A DNA stretch of 64,000 nucleotides from Chryseobacterium indicum (GCF_021504595.1 NZ_JACSGT010000003.1:649196-713195); one strand, 5' to 3'. Positions 33,065 through 42,888 are shown, counted from the first letter of the stretch. A program made the numbers and translations. Notes: generated by a model from the letters alone, not told the origin.

Positions 33065-34651
33065 TTAATAAGCAATAACTATAAATTCTGACTTTTCTAT
33101 TTCTATTTTTTCTAAACAAAAATCTAACCATGAATATCCATGATCTGCAAAAAATACGCTTAAATTATATACCCTTTCCTGCCAGTTTTTAGAAGGATTT
33201 ACCTCCAAAAAAAGATTTTCCAGCCGCTCCAATAATTCACTTTTTTTTATTTTTTCTGCATGAAGAAGACGTTTTTTCATTCTTCTGAAGGATTTCAACT
33301 GTCTTACCTCTTCTGCTTTTACCATATTTCCGAAAGATTTTTCGGTAGTTTCAGCGATATTTTTAAGTTCGGCAAACTGAGTGATAAGTGTATTTTCCTT
33401 TTGTTCCAACATTTCCAGAATGGAATTATCTTCCAACATTTTATTGTTGATGACTGTTGTAAAGTTCTGGAAGAAATCTTCTACTTTCAGATTCAGTCTT
33501 TCAATTTTCCCCAATGTTTTTTCTTTTAAAAACAGCATGGAATTTCGGGGAATAAGAATCGGGAAAGGAATATTTATTTTTGAAAAGTAATCTTTGAGTT
33601 CCAGCCAATACATGATTTCTGCATTTCCTCCGATGTAGGCAAGGTTAGGAAGAATTGTTTCCTGATAAACAGGACGCATCAGTGCATTCGGACTAAATTT
33701 TTCCGGATAGTTTTCAAGTTCATTTAAAATTTCTTCTTTGGTAAACTGAATATTTTTATCTACCACAAAGTATTTCTGACCGTCAAAATCTATTCTGTCT
33801 CTCGTGTCCGAAAGGTAGAATAAATTAATTTCGCGCGGATTTACCTGAACTTTTCCGTATTTACGAGTTAAGAAATCTACTTTTTCTTTTGAATTTTTAT
33901 ATAAGCTGAAATTCAGCAGTTCATCTTTGAACGTTTCTTTGACCTGATTTTTAAGAGCTTTGGAATCACCATCCAAAATCAGTAAGCCAAAATCTGAAAA
34001 CAATCTGTTGACTAAAATCCGGATTGCCTGAGTTAATGTATGTCCGGTTTTATAAGCTTCTTTCAGCATTAAAATCAGTTCCGTCCCAAAAACATAGTCT
34101 TTGAATTCTCTTTCAAATTCAGATATGAAAAATGTATCGTTAATTTCTATTCTTCCAACCGGACCGCCTGATTTCTCGTTGATTTCATAAAAATTGTTCT
34201 CGGTTTTAAAATGATTAATTTCCGCAAAGTCATGATCTTCGGAAGCCATCCAATATACAGGAACAAAGTTGAAATCAGGAAAATTTTCTTTTAAGTACGT
34301 ACAGGTTTTAATGGTCTGTAAAATCTTGTATATAAAAAAGACGGGTCCTGAAAAGAGATTCAACTGATGACCGGTTGTAATGGTAAAGGTATCAGAAAGT
34401 CTTAAATGATCTAAGTTTTCGTTCTGTTTAGAAGAAAGTTCAAGATGGGCAAGCTGGCTTTCTAAATTACTGGCTAAGATATTTCTCCGATCCGCCGTGA
34501 AAGAATTCTGTTTCTGCGCGATCTGTTTTTTAAAATGATCTAAAGAAAATGTTTTTTCTTCAAATCCCTCAATATCATGATTTAAAAAATCTTTGATTAG
34601 CTGAGGTATGCTCTGGATATCCTGAAAAGATATTTTATTTATAGTTTTCAA
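33065..34651 (-). CDS. bshC: Bacillithiol synthase (cysteine-adding enzyme) BshC
   Basis: A 528-residue BshC. Marks: TGHQLNLFSGPVFFIYKI near residues 105-122, the block PVYWMASEDHDFAEI near 145-160 with HDF, KSGGPVGRIEI, and RPVYQETILPNLAYIGGNAEIMYWLELK near 335-362. It joins cysteine to glucosaminyl-malate, the last step of bacillithiol synthesis. No ATG is available: the frame could start at TTG 34687, inside the porin gene, but TTG 34651 yields the usual N-terminus (KTINKISFQDI) and leaves 13 bases to the porin stop. It probably shares the porin transcript. Confidence 0.9.
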   Translation of the reverse strand: MKTINKISFQDIQSIPQLIKDFLNHDIEGFEEKTFSLDHFKKQIAQKQNSFTADRRNILASNLESQLAHLELSSKQNENLDHLRLSDTFTITTGHQLNLFSGPVFFIYKILQTIKTCTYLKENFPDFNFVPVYWMASEDHDFAEINHFKTENNFYEINEKSGGPVGRIEINDTFFISEFEREFKDYVFGTELILMLKEAYKTGHTLTQAIRILVNRLFSDFGLLILDGDSKALKNQVKETFKDELLNFSLYKNSKEKVDFLTRKYGKVQVNPREINLFYLSDTRDRIDFDGQKYFVVDKNIQFTKEEILNELENYPEKFSPNALMRPVYQETILPNLAYIGGNAEIMYWLELKDYFSKINIPFPILIPRNSMLFLKEKTLGKIERLNLKVEDFFQNFTTVINNKMLEDNSILEMLEQKENTLITQFAELKNIAETTEKSFGNMVKAEEVRQLKSFRRMKKRLLHAEKIKKSELLERLENLFLEVNPSKNWQERVYNLSVFFADHGYSWLDFCLEKIEIEKSEFIVIAY

Positions 34652-34664
34652 CTCTGTATAAATT

Positions 34665-36599
34665 TTAGTTGAACAAATACCATACAATTCCCATATTCAG
34701 CCTGAAATCGTAGACCGGATAGCTTGGAAATGCGTACGCTTTGTTGTGAGAAAGGAAGGTTCCTACCTGTTGTCCTTCAATAAAAAAGAACATTTTTTTA
34801 ACTTTCAGATTAAAATAAACATCGGCAATCGGCTGTCCTCCGATAGAAAATGAATTGGAACCCGGCAAAATATATTCGTTAAGAATAGGGAAAAATTCTC
34901 TTGAAGCAAATTTTGAAAAGTAATATACTTTAAGTCCTGTCTGAATTTCAGCAGCATTTTTAAATGCCTTCGACTGGAAAAAGAAGTTCGCACGACCAAT
35001 GAAACCGGGTAACGGCAACAAGTCTTTGTTGGTTAAGACATTCTGGAAATGCAGTCTTGTATTTAATTGAAATTTTCCGTAGCTGAATGTAGCATCACCT
35101 CCGATCTGAGAAATATTAACCGGACTTCCGCTTTGCTGAGGCATGGCAATTTCGTCAAAGTACGTATAATTATCTATTCTGTAATAGTTGGCAAATAATT
35201 CTGTTTTAAACCACTTTAAGCCAACACTTCCTCCGATTTCTGAGATGGTCTGGTTCTGGGCATTCTGAAAATAATAGTTGTAATTATTATACACGGAAGT
35301 ATTCAGCAGATAATTGAAGGATGGATATGCGCTTTGAAAGTTTACTTTCGCATTTACGAAGTAATCTTTTACCGGTTCAAATTTAAGGTTATTTGTCGTT
35401 TTTAAATAGGTTCCAAACTGGCTTCCGTTAGAAAACTCTAAAAATGAATTCAGCTGAATTTTATCGAAAAGTTTTATCTGTAAATTTCCTACTGCCCCGA
35501 TTCGGCTTTCTTTAATTTCTGTGGGAATCACTAAAATCGGAAGTGTAATTTCGTTGGAACCGAATTTCAGCATCTGGTAACGGAGACCGGCATCAAGTTT
35601 GAATTTCTCATTGTCCCAAACCAAACTTACCGTATTGCTGAAGTCGTCCGAATATTTTTTTGAAGTAAGCGGAGCTCCTGTTACAAGTTCATCCGGAGCA
35701 TCATACCAATAATTTTCCGCCGCGCTCTGAGCATAATAATATTTATTCCCCTGATGAGAAATGGTATGTCTTATTTTAAAAGGAATTTTTTCTGATTTAA
35801 ACGGTGCAAACTGATGGGTTAAATAATATCTTCTATAGGAATACTGTGAGCTAGAAGATGCAAGATTTACCTGCATATTCTGTCTGTTTTTTGAATTGCT
35901 GTCGCCATTCTGAAACAAACTGTCTACTGCAATTCCACCGTTTTCCTGATTGTTTACATTTTGATGAAGATAGTGTGCAAACAATTCATAATTTCCGCTT
36001 TTTGAGACGTAATATCCTGTAAACAACGTATTGTTATTGGATGCCAATGAATTTCTGTACATCCCCTGAGAACGCAATCCGCTGTATTCCAGAGAAAAAT
36101 TAAATCTTTTCCCAATATTCTGGGTGTAAGAAGATCTTAAAGCAGCTCCATTTTTCATTGCATTATGATAAATGAAGGTCGCAGTCGGCGTTTTTACGTC
36201 ATAGTAATTGATATCATTAACGCCTAAAATCCAATACGATTTGTTAGTTGGTAATAGTGATAAATTTTGTTCGGCATTCACTTCATAGATAAGCGGATTA
36301 AATCCTGCCCCAATATTTGCAACCTGCGCTCTTCCAAAATTATCTTTATTGTTATACTGAGAAAAAATATACGTTTTATCGAAAGTCATTACCGTATCAA
36401 AGACTTTCTTTTCAGAAAACTGCTTCTGATAGAGATAATCATTAATAGTAGGTTTAAATATTTTTAAAGAATCTTTTTTCCCCGAATCGACTACGATCGT
36501 GTCTTTATCTTTAGGAAGCTTATTGAAGTCTGTTTTGTTGACGACTTGAGCTTGAGTCATTAGACTCAGGAAAAATATGATGGAAAATAGGTATTTCAT
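34665..36599 (-). CDS. Putative porin (Bacteroidetes family)
   Basis: A 644-residue exported beta-barrel protein. Signal peptide residues 1-17 (ending AQ). An N-terminal linker rich in Asp/Lys (DTIVVDSGKKDSLKIF) precedes repeated amphipathic strands with many Tyr, Asn and Phe, ending VYDFRLNMGIVWYLF with a terminal aromatic typical for outer-membrane barrels. The block FGRAQVANIGAGFNPLIY and the overall length fit the 'putative porin' family. Substrate not known. The promoter element overlaps the terminator of the susC-susD operon. Confidence 0.8.
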   Translation of the reverse strand: MKYLFSIIFFLSLMTQAQVVNKTDFNKLPKDKDTIVVDSGKKDSLKIFKPTINDYLYQKQFSEKKVFDTVMTFDKTYIFSQYNNKDNFGRAQVANIGAGFNPLIYEVNAEQNLSLLPTNKSYWILGVNDINYYDVKTPTATFIYHNAMKNGAALRSSYTQNIGKRFNFSLEYSGLRSQGMYRNSLASNNNTLFTGYYVSKSGNYELFAHYLHQNVNNQENGGIAVDSLFQNGDSNSKNRQNMQVNLASSSSQYSYRRYYLTHQFAPFKSEKIPFKIRHTISHQGNKYYYAQSAAENYWYDAPDELVTGAPLTSKKYSDDFSNTVSLVWDNEKFKLDAGLRYQMLKFGSNEITLPILVIPTEIKESRIGAVGNLQIKLFDKIQLNSFLEFSNGSQFGTYLKTTNNLKFEPVKDYFVNAKVNFQSAYPSFNYLLNTSVYNNYNYYFQNAQNQTISEIGGSVGLKWFKTELFANYYRIDNYTYFDEIAMPQQSGSPVNISQIGGDATFSYGKFQLNTRLHFQNVLTNKDLLPLPGFIGRANFFFQSKAFKNAAEIQTGLKVYYFSKFASREFFPILNEYILPGSNSFSIGGQPIADVYFNLKVKKMFFFIEGQQVGTFLSHNKAYAFPSYPVYDFRLNMGIVWYLFN

Positions 36600-36616
36600 T
36601 TATTTTTATTGTAAAG

Positions 36617-36624
36617 CAAAAATA
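36617..36624 (-). promoter_or_regulatory. -7 promoter element of the porin gene
   Basis: TATTTTTG on the minus strand, exact TAnnTTTG, 18 bases before the ATG. The -33 region falls in the T run of the terminator at 36641. Confidence 0.5.
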
Positions 36625-36640
36625 AGAAATAATGGGGAAT

Positions 36641-36665
36641 AAAAAACCCCGCTTGAAATGCGGGG
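36641..36665 (-). terminator. Minus-strand terminator, probably that of susC-susD
   Basis: CCCCGC (36647-36652) pairs with GCGGGG (36660-36665), 7-nt loop, followed on the minus strand by six T. It points away from susD, which now ends 1.37 kb upstream with the insertion sequence in between. Confidence 0.75.
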
Positions 36666-36732
36666 TGAATTATATATTTTGTCTTGTCCTGAAAAAGGTT
36701 GACTACTAAATACCAAAAAACCAGTCATCCTA

Positions 36733-37095
36733 ATGAGATTAAAAAAAGTATCCGCCCCTGTTCAAGAATACAGTGAAGCATTTAAAAGACAAGTTGTCTC
36801 CGAATATGAGCGGGGATTATATACAAAATCACAATTACAAACCCGCTATAATATCAGGGGTAATTCCTGCATTCCCAGATGGTTAATGAAATATGGTAAC
36901 TTTACTTACGAAAAACAATTAAGTAAAGGCAGACCCATGAAAGATCCACAGAAACAGAAGATTAAAGAGCTTGAAGCAGCATTGGCCAAAAAGGAAGAAG
37001 AACTCAAAGTGTTCAGGAAATTTATAGAAATTGCAGAGCGTGAGCTTAAGGTTGAGATTGTAAAAAAGTCTGGTTCCAATCAATCCAGGAAATAA
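36733..37095 (+). CDS. IS3-family transposase OrfA
   Basis: A 120-residue helix-turn-helix protein: EAFKRQVVSEYERGLYTKSQL near residues 16-36, RYNIRGNSCIPRWLMKYG near 38-55, then a leucine-zipper-like coiled coil (KIKELEAALAKKEEELKVFRKFIE, about 77-103). It binds the IS ends. Near its end the heptamer A AAA AAG (37062-37068, read as gtA AAA AAG) is a classic -1 slippery site leading into the OrfB frame. Confidence 0.92.
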   Translation: MRLKKVSAPVQEYSEAFKRQVVSEYERGLYTKSQLQTRYNIRGNSCIPRWLMKYGNFTYEKQLSKGRPMKDPQKQKIKELEAALAKKEEELKVFRKFIEIAERELKVEIVKKSGSNQSRK

Positions 37096-37985
37096 AGGTA
37101 AATACGACTCTTTCAACAGAGAATATCTGCCGATTGTTTGGCTACAGTAAGCAAGCTTATTACAAGAGACAAAAACAGCCTGTTTCTACAGATCATGAAA
37201 CAAGAGTTATAGAATTGGTTGTATCAATTCGTAAAAAGATGCCTAAAATAGGTACTAGAAAACTTTATGTTTTACTTAAGAATGATTTTGAAAAGGAAGA
37301 AATTCATGTAGGAAGGGATCAGTTGTTTAGCATTTTGAGATCAAATTATCTTTTAATTCCCAGAAGGCACAGCTATTTTAAAACAACCAATTCCAGACAT
37401 TGGATGAAAAAATATCCCAATATTATCAAAGGAAAAGAATTGAAATGTTCGGAGAAAGTTTGGGTTGCAGATATTACTTATCTCAAGACCAAAGAGAAGA
37501 ATTATTATCTTCATCTGATTACCGATGCCTATTCTAAGAAAATTGTAGGATACGAATTGAGTGATAATTTACAGACCAGCTCTACGTTGAAAGCATTAAA
37601 GCAAGCCATACAGAATCGACTGTACAAGCATTCACTCATTCATCATTCAGACAGAGGGTTGCAGTATTGCAGTAAAGAATATACTGAAACACTCAAGAAA
37701 AGTGATATGCTTATCAGTATGACCGAAAATTCGGATCCTTATGAAAATGCTATAGCAGAGAGAGTGAATGGTATTCTGAAACATGAATTTGGATTGATTG
37801 ATACTTTTGAAAATTTTAAAAATCTTTCCCAACAGCTTGAACAAGCAATTTATTGCTATAACAATTTAAGACCGCATTTTTCTTTACATTATAATATTCC
37901 AAACCAAGTACACATGAAAAATAATGTGAAATTAAAAACCTATAAAAAACAAAATCAGAATAGGAAAATTCCTACTCTGATTTAA
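37062..37985 (+). CDS. IS3-family transposase OrfB (made by -1 frameshift)
   Basis: The OrfB frame is open from the slippery heptamer at 37062-37068. Read after a -1 shift it gives KVWFQSIQEIK and later LFGYSKQAYYKRQ, the usual OrfB start; an independent start could be the TTG at 37134. The rve/DDE integrase core has D in WVADITYL, D in HHSDRGLQYCS and E in ENAIAERVNGILKHE, all present. An HTH_21 region (KKMPKIGTRKLYVLL) precedes it. No stop or deletion is seen, so the catalytic protein looks complete. Confidence 0.9.
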   Translation, partial: KKVWFQSIQEIKVNTTLSTENICRLFGYSKQAYYKRQKQPVSTDHETRVIELVVSIRKKMPKIGTRKLYVLLKNDFEKEEIHVGRDQLFSILRSNYLLIPRRHSYFKTTNSRHWMKKYPNIIKGKELKCSEKVWVADITYLKTKEKNYYLHLITDAYSKKIVGYELSDNLQTSSTLKALKQAIQNRLYKHSLIHHSDRGLQYCSKEYTETLKKSDMLISMTENSDPYENAIAERVNGILKHEFGLIDTFENFKNLSQQLEQAIYCYNNLRPHFSLHYNIPNQVHMKNNVKLKTYKKQNQNRKIPTLI

Positions 37986-38036
37986 GTATATTTGTGATAT
38001 AAAACTAGTTAACCTTTTTCAGGACTAGTCATTTAA

Positions 38037-39578
38037 TTATGGATTCTGTTTACACAATGGATTTGAATCTATCTCCTGCCTTGGTATTTTAAACTGCCAT
38101 CTAGGATCCGTATTTGCAATAGTATAAGTACTATTAATTACAGAAGCTACATGATTGACATTAGCTGCAGGAACAGCTACACCGTTCATTTTATCTCTTT
38201 CTACAGGAAGGTTTAACCTTTTCAAATCAAACCATCTGAATCCTTCTCCCCATAATTCTAATCTTCTACTATTCATAATTTCAGTAATATATGCTGCTCC
38301 GGTATTTGTAGAAGTGTAACTAGGATTTCTATTTTTTGCCAAAATTTCAAATACTGTTTTGGATGCTGTTTCCTGTCCGTTTCTTGCTAATGCTTCAGCC
38401 TCAATAAGTATCATTTCAGCCACTCTCATATAAGGAACGTCACATCTGCTATCAGAAACTGAGACCGATAAAAATTTTTGAGAAGTGTATGGTCTTTTTG
38501 TATAATTTGAAGGGAGTCCTAAACTTGTGTGATTTCCCGTCGGATCAAAATTTGCCTTTCTGATATCGGTAGATGGAAATGCATCATAAAGAGGTCTATA
38601 AATCGCTTTAGGTGCAGTTCTAATAGTAGTTGAATTATAATTTCTAGACATATAAGCTCCAAAATTTCCAAAATAATCTGTATTATCTGGTAATATTTCG
38701 CTCGCCCACATCCATTCATTATTAGAAATTTTATTAAATCCTAAAACATACTCTGCATTTGTCATCAAAGGAAGAGTTCCTCTCGCTTCATTTGCAAACT
38801 GTGCTGCTAACGCCCATTCTTGTTGAGTTAAGTATACTCTTGCCTTTATCCCTTTAGCGATACTTACATTAAATTGAGATTTATGGTCTCTAGTCTTACC
38901 TGTTAACAAAGTAATTGCTTTATTCAAGTCCGCGTGAATTTGATCATAAGTTTCTTTTACAGTACTTCTCTTCATAGGATCAAGAGAGTTTGTAAGCCGA
39001 AGAATTATACCTCCATCCGAATCATTATTTGCTAGAGTTTTGTCATATCTTTTAGAATAAATTTGAACTAATTGGAAAAAAGCCCAAGCTCTATATGCAT
39101 AAGCCTCACCCAGAGCTTTATCTCTAAGAGCCGTTTCAACAGCCTGATTAGAAGGCTCAATAGAAACCTTAGGCGCATTATCTATTACTATATTTGCATT
39201 TCCTATTATTTTATAGTAAAATCTCCAAGGATAGTTTGTCCCAGTACTTGTATCTATATCTGCAGAAAGCCATCTAAGGTCTGATATATGCCAGTTTGCT
39301 CCAGTCCCGGTGTGTACCAGATCATCAGCCATTGAATCAAACATAACAATAGCTCCTGTCTGTCCATTATATCCCTGACCATAAGGAGTTCTAACGTACA
39401 TATCCCTGTGAATACCATTGATAATATTCATAAGCCCCTGTGGTTTTTCAACAACATCGGAGTAACCTAATCGATCAGTAGGTGTAGTTTCTAAATAATC
39501 CGACTGACAACTAGCTACAACAAACAACAAAAGTATTGCTGTATATTTGATTTTAATTTTTTTAAATATCTGTTTCAT
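38037..39578 (-). CDS. SusD/RagB-family nutrient-binding outer-membrane lipoprotein
   Basis: A 513-residue lipoprotein: lipobox VVASC (Cys24). SusD marks are DYLETTPTDRLGYSD near the N-terminus, a TPR-like helical core (KALGEAYAYRAWAFFQLVQIY near 152-172, KGIKARVYLTQQEW), and the C-terminal RRLELWGEGFRWFDLKRLNLP and IPRQEIDSNPLCKQNP, the normal end of the family. The gene is therefore intact although the insertion sequence lies 9 bases past its stop codon. It works with SusC to capture a glycan or peptide at the surface. The substrate is unknown: no hydrolase or regulator adjoins. Confidence 0.92.
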   Translation of the reverse strand: MKQIFKKIKIKYTAILLLFVVASCQSDYLETTPTDRLGYSDVVEKPQGLMNIINGIHRDMYVRTPYGQGYNGQTGAIVMFDSMADDLVHTGTGANWHISDLRWLSADIDTSTGTNYPWRFYYKIIGNANIVIDNAPKVSIEPSNQAVETALRDKALGEAYAYRAWAFFQLVQIYSKRYDKTLANNDSDGGIILRLTNSLDPMKRSTVKETYDQIHADLNKAITLLTGKTRDHKSQFNVSIAKGIKARVYLTQQEWALAAQFANEARGTLPLMTNAEYVLGFNKISNNEWMWASEILPDNTDYFGNFGAYMSRNYNSTTIRTAPKAIYRPLYDAFPSTDIRKANFDPTGNHTSLGLPSNYTKRPYTSQKFLSVSVSDSRCDVPYMRVAEMILIEAEALARNGQETASKTVFEILAKNRNPSYTSTNTGAAYITEIMNSRRLELWGEGFRWFDLKRLNLPVERDKMNGVAVPAANVNHVASVINSTYTIANTDPRWQFKIPRQEIDSNPLCKQNP

Positions 39579-39652
39579 CTTTTTTTAATTTTATTTAAGT
39601 TTTAATTTAAATGAATCACAAATTTCTGATAATTATAGTGACCATTTATATT

Positions 39653-42595
39653 TTAGAAAGATGCATTTACACCAAAACTGAATATTCTGGCCGGAGTAAA
39701 TCTATTTGTAGTTTCTCCTGAAAAGTTTTCTTGCGGCTCCAATCCCTTTCTCTTAGTTTTTATGTACAGATTTTCGCCACTAATAAACATATCCAATCTG
39801 CTAAAACCGAGTGTCTTAGTAACATCTTCACCAAACTTATATCCTAATGTAACATTTCTAAGATTAATAAATGAAGCATCAACTAACCATCTGGTAGAGG
39901 CAACATCATACTGTGATGCCAATGAACTATCGAATCTTGGAACATCTGTAACGTCACCTGGGTTTTGCCAACGATTAAGTGCATCAGCATGCAAGGCTCT
40001 CCCTTGGGGATAACCAGTCATAATTAGTGCATAATTAGTATCATTGATCTTTCCTCCTATTTGATACGTAACTAATGCTGATAATGTGAAGTTTTTATAT
40101 CTAAATTCATTATTTATACTTCCGAACACATCAGGAATAGCAGAATCGGAAAAATCGTATTTTGCTCTGGCAGCTCTGTTGGTGACCCAAACACCATTTA
40201 TTTGCTTATCCTGACCTGCGACAGGAGCAGAAGCCAAAGCTGGGTCTAATAAGAATAGGCCATCGCCATTTGAAGGGTCTACACCATACCACTGTCTTAA
40301 CCAATAATCATAGATAGATCTTCCTTCCATTAATTTTTTTGATCCTGATATAATTTCCGGTTGCCCATTTGGCATTTTTGAAATCTGGTTTTTCAGGGTT
40401 GAAGCATTAATTGTAAGATCCCATCCACCTTTTTCACCATTTATAATGCCCAAGGTAAGGGAAGCTTCGATACCTTTATTATACATAGCACCAACATTTC
40501 TAAAGACATTATTACTTGGAACTCCAGCACTCATTGGAACTGGAACATTAAATAACAATCCATCAGTTTCTCGCTTATACCACTCTACAGATCCTCTTAT
40601 TCTTCTATTTAAAAAAGCGAAATCTAAACCTAAATCAAATTGATTATTACTTTCCCAAGTGATATTTGGATCCGCCTGTGTTCCAAAAACTACCCCTGGT
40701 AAACCTGCATTATTATTATACTCAAATAAAGTCTGATATGCATAAAAGCCAATCCCTTGATCATTTCCTACTTCTCCATATGAAGATCTTAATTTAAACT
40801 CATCAATAAATTTAAAATTATCCATAAAAGACTCTTTGTTTACTCTCCAGCCAGCACCCGCCGACCAAAAAGTATTCCATCTTTTATCTGGTGCAAACCT
40901 AGAAGAAGCATCTCTTCTAATAGATCCTGATAAAAGATATTTTTCATTAAAGTCATAATTTGCTCTTGCAAAAAAAGCTTCTTTATTGTAAGTGTCTGTA
41001 TATGAAGTTAATGAAGTAGGAGTAATGAAGTTTACTAAATCATCATTATTAGCTCCAACCTGTCCTTGTTTATAGCCATAAAAAGATTCAAAAGTATATT
41101 TGTTATTTTCATGTCCTAATAGCACATCAATATTGTGAGAACCAAATTTTTTAGTATAATTCAACAATTGAATAAAGTTCACAGAATACGTATTCTCACT
41201 TGTTCTTGAAGCAGCGCCAGCAGGTGCCGCATCTCCTAAAATATTATTTTGATATTCTCTATTGTATGCATTTCTAAGATCATAACCTCCGATAATAGAT
41301 AGTTTAAGTTCTTTTAATAATTTAAAATCAGCAAAAACTCTGGATGTTATATTATTAGCTCTTGTAATATCACTATTTAATATTCTTTCATATATCGCAT
41401 TTCTTCCTGGACTCGCATTAGCTCCTCTTGCTCCTAGCCATTCATATACTTTATCACCATTAGAATCAAAAATATTACTACCGTCTGCATTATGCGAATA
41501 TGGGCTATAGATAGGTCCAATTGACCTAGAAAAACGATATGGATTAATAATTGCGGAATTATTATCAGCTCCATTGTAACTATTTTCAGTTTTTGTATTA
41601 GTAGCTGCTAAATTAATTCCAACTTTTACCCAAGATCTAAGTTGTGATTCAACATTTAATCTTGCAGTAAATCTTTCCAGTCCAGATTTCACTAAATAGC
41701 CTTGATCATTTAAGTATCCTAAAGAAGCAAAATATGTAGTTTTTTCACCTCCTCCTGCGTAACTTAAATCATAACTCTGTCTAAGTCCTGTTTTAAATAA
41801 GGGTTTAGACCAGTCAAAATCATTATATTTAAGAGTCTGATCACCAGTAACAACACCATTTACAACTACAGCATTATTTGCAACATTTCTGTAGACATTT
41901 ACACCAAGATTTCCAATTAAATTGTCACTTGCCCAAGTATTCGCTAGAGCTGTTGTAGCACTCGCACCGGTAGTTAATCTCCCATTTCTAAGAGCTTCCC
42001 AATTTAATAAGTAATAATCTGAAATTCCTACTCTGTCGTACTCAGAAACTCCTCTTTGAGAAATACCTGTCTGTAAAGAAAAATTAACCACATCTCTGCC
42101 TTTTCGTCCCTTCTTTGTAGTAATCAATATCACTCCATTTGCAGCAGAAGAACCGTATAAAGATGTAGAAGCTGCATCTTTTAAGACATTAATAGATTCG
42201 ACATCCAATGAATTTATTGCAGAAACAGAACCATTGTAAATCACTCCATCAACTACATACAAAGGATTATTACCTGCGCTAATAGAGGAAAAACCTCTGA
42301 TTCTGATTGCAGGCAATGAACCTGGCTGTCCAGATCCTGCAGAAACCTGAATACCAGGAGCTGCACCATCTATTGCATTTGCAACATTCGTTACTGGTCT
42401 ATCTTTGAAATTGTCACTTCCAATCTGTACATTTGAACCAATGACAGTTTCCTTTTTTTGCTTTCCATAAGCAACTACTACTACTTCTTCTATCTCTTTT
42501 GTAGATATAGTATCTTTCCTCTTCTGTTGAGCCGACACTACTTCTCCCAAAAAGAAAATAGCTCCAATAGTAAGCACTTTTAATTTCACATTCAT
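39653..42595 (-). CDS. SusC/RagA-family TonB-linked outer-membrane transporter
   Basis: A 980-residue protein from ATG 42595 (an upstream ATG at 42655 would add 20 odd residues before the signal peptide). Signal peptide ends VVSAQ. The TonB-box/plug region follows at once: EEVVVVAYGKQKKETVIGS, then GAAPGIQVSAGSGQPGSLPAIRIRGFSS and NPLYVVDGVIYNG, SLDVESINVLKDAASTSLYGSSAANGVILITTKKG. A 22-strand barrel ends RIFSFGVNASF. The usual N-terminal carboxypeptidase-like domain (~85 residues) is missing. Its base use looks more AT-rich than nearby housekeeping genes. First gene of the pair with susD (74-base gap). Confidence 0.93.
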   Translation of the reverse strand: MNVKLKVLTIGAIFFLGEVVSAQQKRKDTISTKEIEEVVVVAYGKQKKETVIGSNVQIGSDNFKDRPVTNVANAIDGAAPGIQVSAGSGQPGSLPAIRIRGFSSISAGNNPLYVVDGVIYNGSVSAINSLDVESINVLKDAASTSLYGSSAANGVILITTKKGRKGRDVVNFSLQTGISQRGVSEYDRVGISDYYLLNWEALRNGRLTTGASATTALANTWASDNLIGNLGVNVYRNVANNAVVVNGVVTGDQTLKYNDFDWSKPLFKTGLRQSYDLSYAGGGEKTTYFASLGYLNDQGYLVKSGLERFTARLNVESQLRSWVKVGINLAATNTKTENSYNGADNNSAIINPYRFSRSIGPIYSPYSHNADGSNIFDSNGDKVYEWLGARGANASPGRNAIYERILNSDITRANNITSRVFADFKLLKELKLSIIGGYDLRNAYNREYQNNILGDAAPAGAASRTSENTYSVNFIQLLNYTKKFGSHNIDVLLGHENNKYTFESFYGYKQGQVGANNDDLVNFITPTSLTSYTDTYNKEAFFARANYDFNEKYLLSGSIRRDASSRFAPDKRWNTFWSAGAGWRVNKESFMDNFKFIDEFKLRSSYGEVGNDQGIGFYAYQTLFEYNNNAGLPGVVFGTQADPNITWESNNQFDLGLDFAFLNRRIRGSVEWYKRETDGLLFNVPVPMSAGVPSNNVFRNVGAMYNKGIEASLTLGIINGEKGGWDLTINASTLKNQISKMPNGQPEIISGSKKLMEGRSIYDYWLRQWYGVDPSNGDGLFLLDPALASAPVAGQDKQINGVWVTNRAARAKYDFSDSAIPDVFGSINNEFRYKNFTLSALVTYQIGGKINDTNYALIMTGYPQGRALHADALNRWQNPGDVTDVPRFDSSLASQYDVASTRWLVDASFINLRNVTLGYKFGEDVTKTLGFSRLDMFISGENLYIKTKRKGLEPQENFSGETTNRFTPARIFSFGVNASF

Positions 42596-42834
42596 ATTAA
42601 CAGTTTTTAATATTTTAACAAAAGCAAATATGTTAATAAATTTTAACATTAACAAATTTTTAACTTTTTATATTTTATCTAATCTAAGCATGCCTAAATA
42701 TGCACAACAATAACAATTAAACATTTCATATCCCTATTCACTTAGGTTTATATTAACTTTAGAATTAGATAAAGATTTAACAATTAAAAAAAAATTAATA
42801 TAGAAATTATTTAGATGCATTATAAATTAAAAAA

Positions 42835-42866
42835 AATAATCCGACTTAAATAAGTCGGATTATTAT
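42835..42866 (-). terminator. Terminator of the rimP-nusA-infB operon
   Basis: A 14-bp perfect stem (42835-42848 with 42851-42864), with a run of T on the minus strand. The remaining 240 bases up to susC are very AT-rich, hold no gene and must include the susC promoter, for which no clear consensus is seen. Confidence 0.9.
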
Positions 42867-42888
42867 CTCACATAGATAAAATATTATG

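Larger units (their letters stand above)
36684..38027 (+). mobile_element. IS3-family insertion sequence, intact
   Basis: A 1344-bp element. Imperfect terminal inverted repeats: TTGTCCTGAAAAAGGTTGACTA at the left, and the complement of TAGTCCTGAAAAAGGTTAACTA at the right (two mismatches in 22). A 3-bp repeat GTC flanks both ends (36681-36683 and 38028-38030) and would be the target duplication, a usual size in IS3. It encodes OrfA and an OrfB with a complete DDE triad joined by a slippery site, so it may be active. It runs against the direction of all neighbouring genes. Exact ends are inferred from the repeats. Confidence 0.88.

Noticed and set aside
36684..38027. Composite transposon or genomic island boundary
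   Set aside because: Only one IS copy is present, and the flanks appear to join as one susD-terminator unit.
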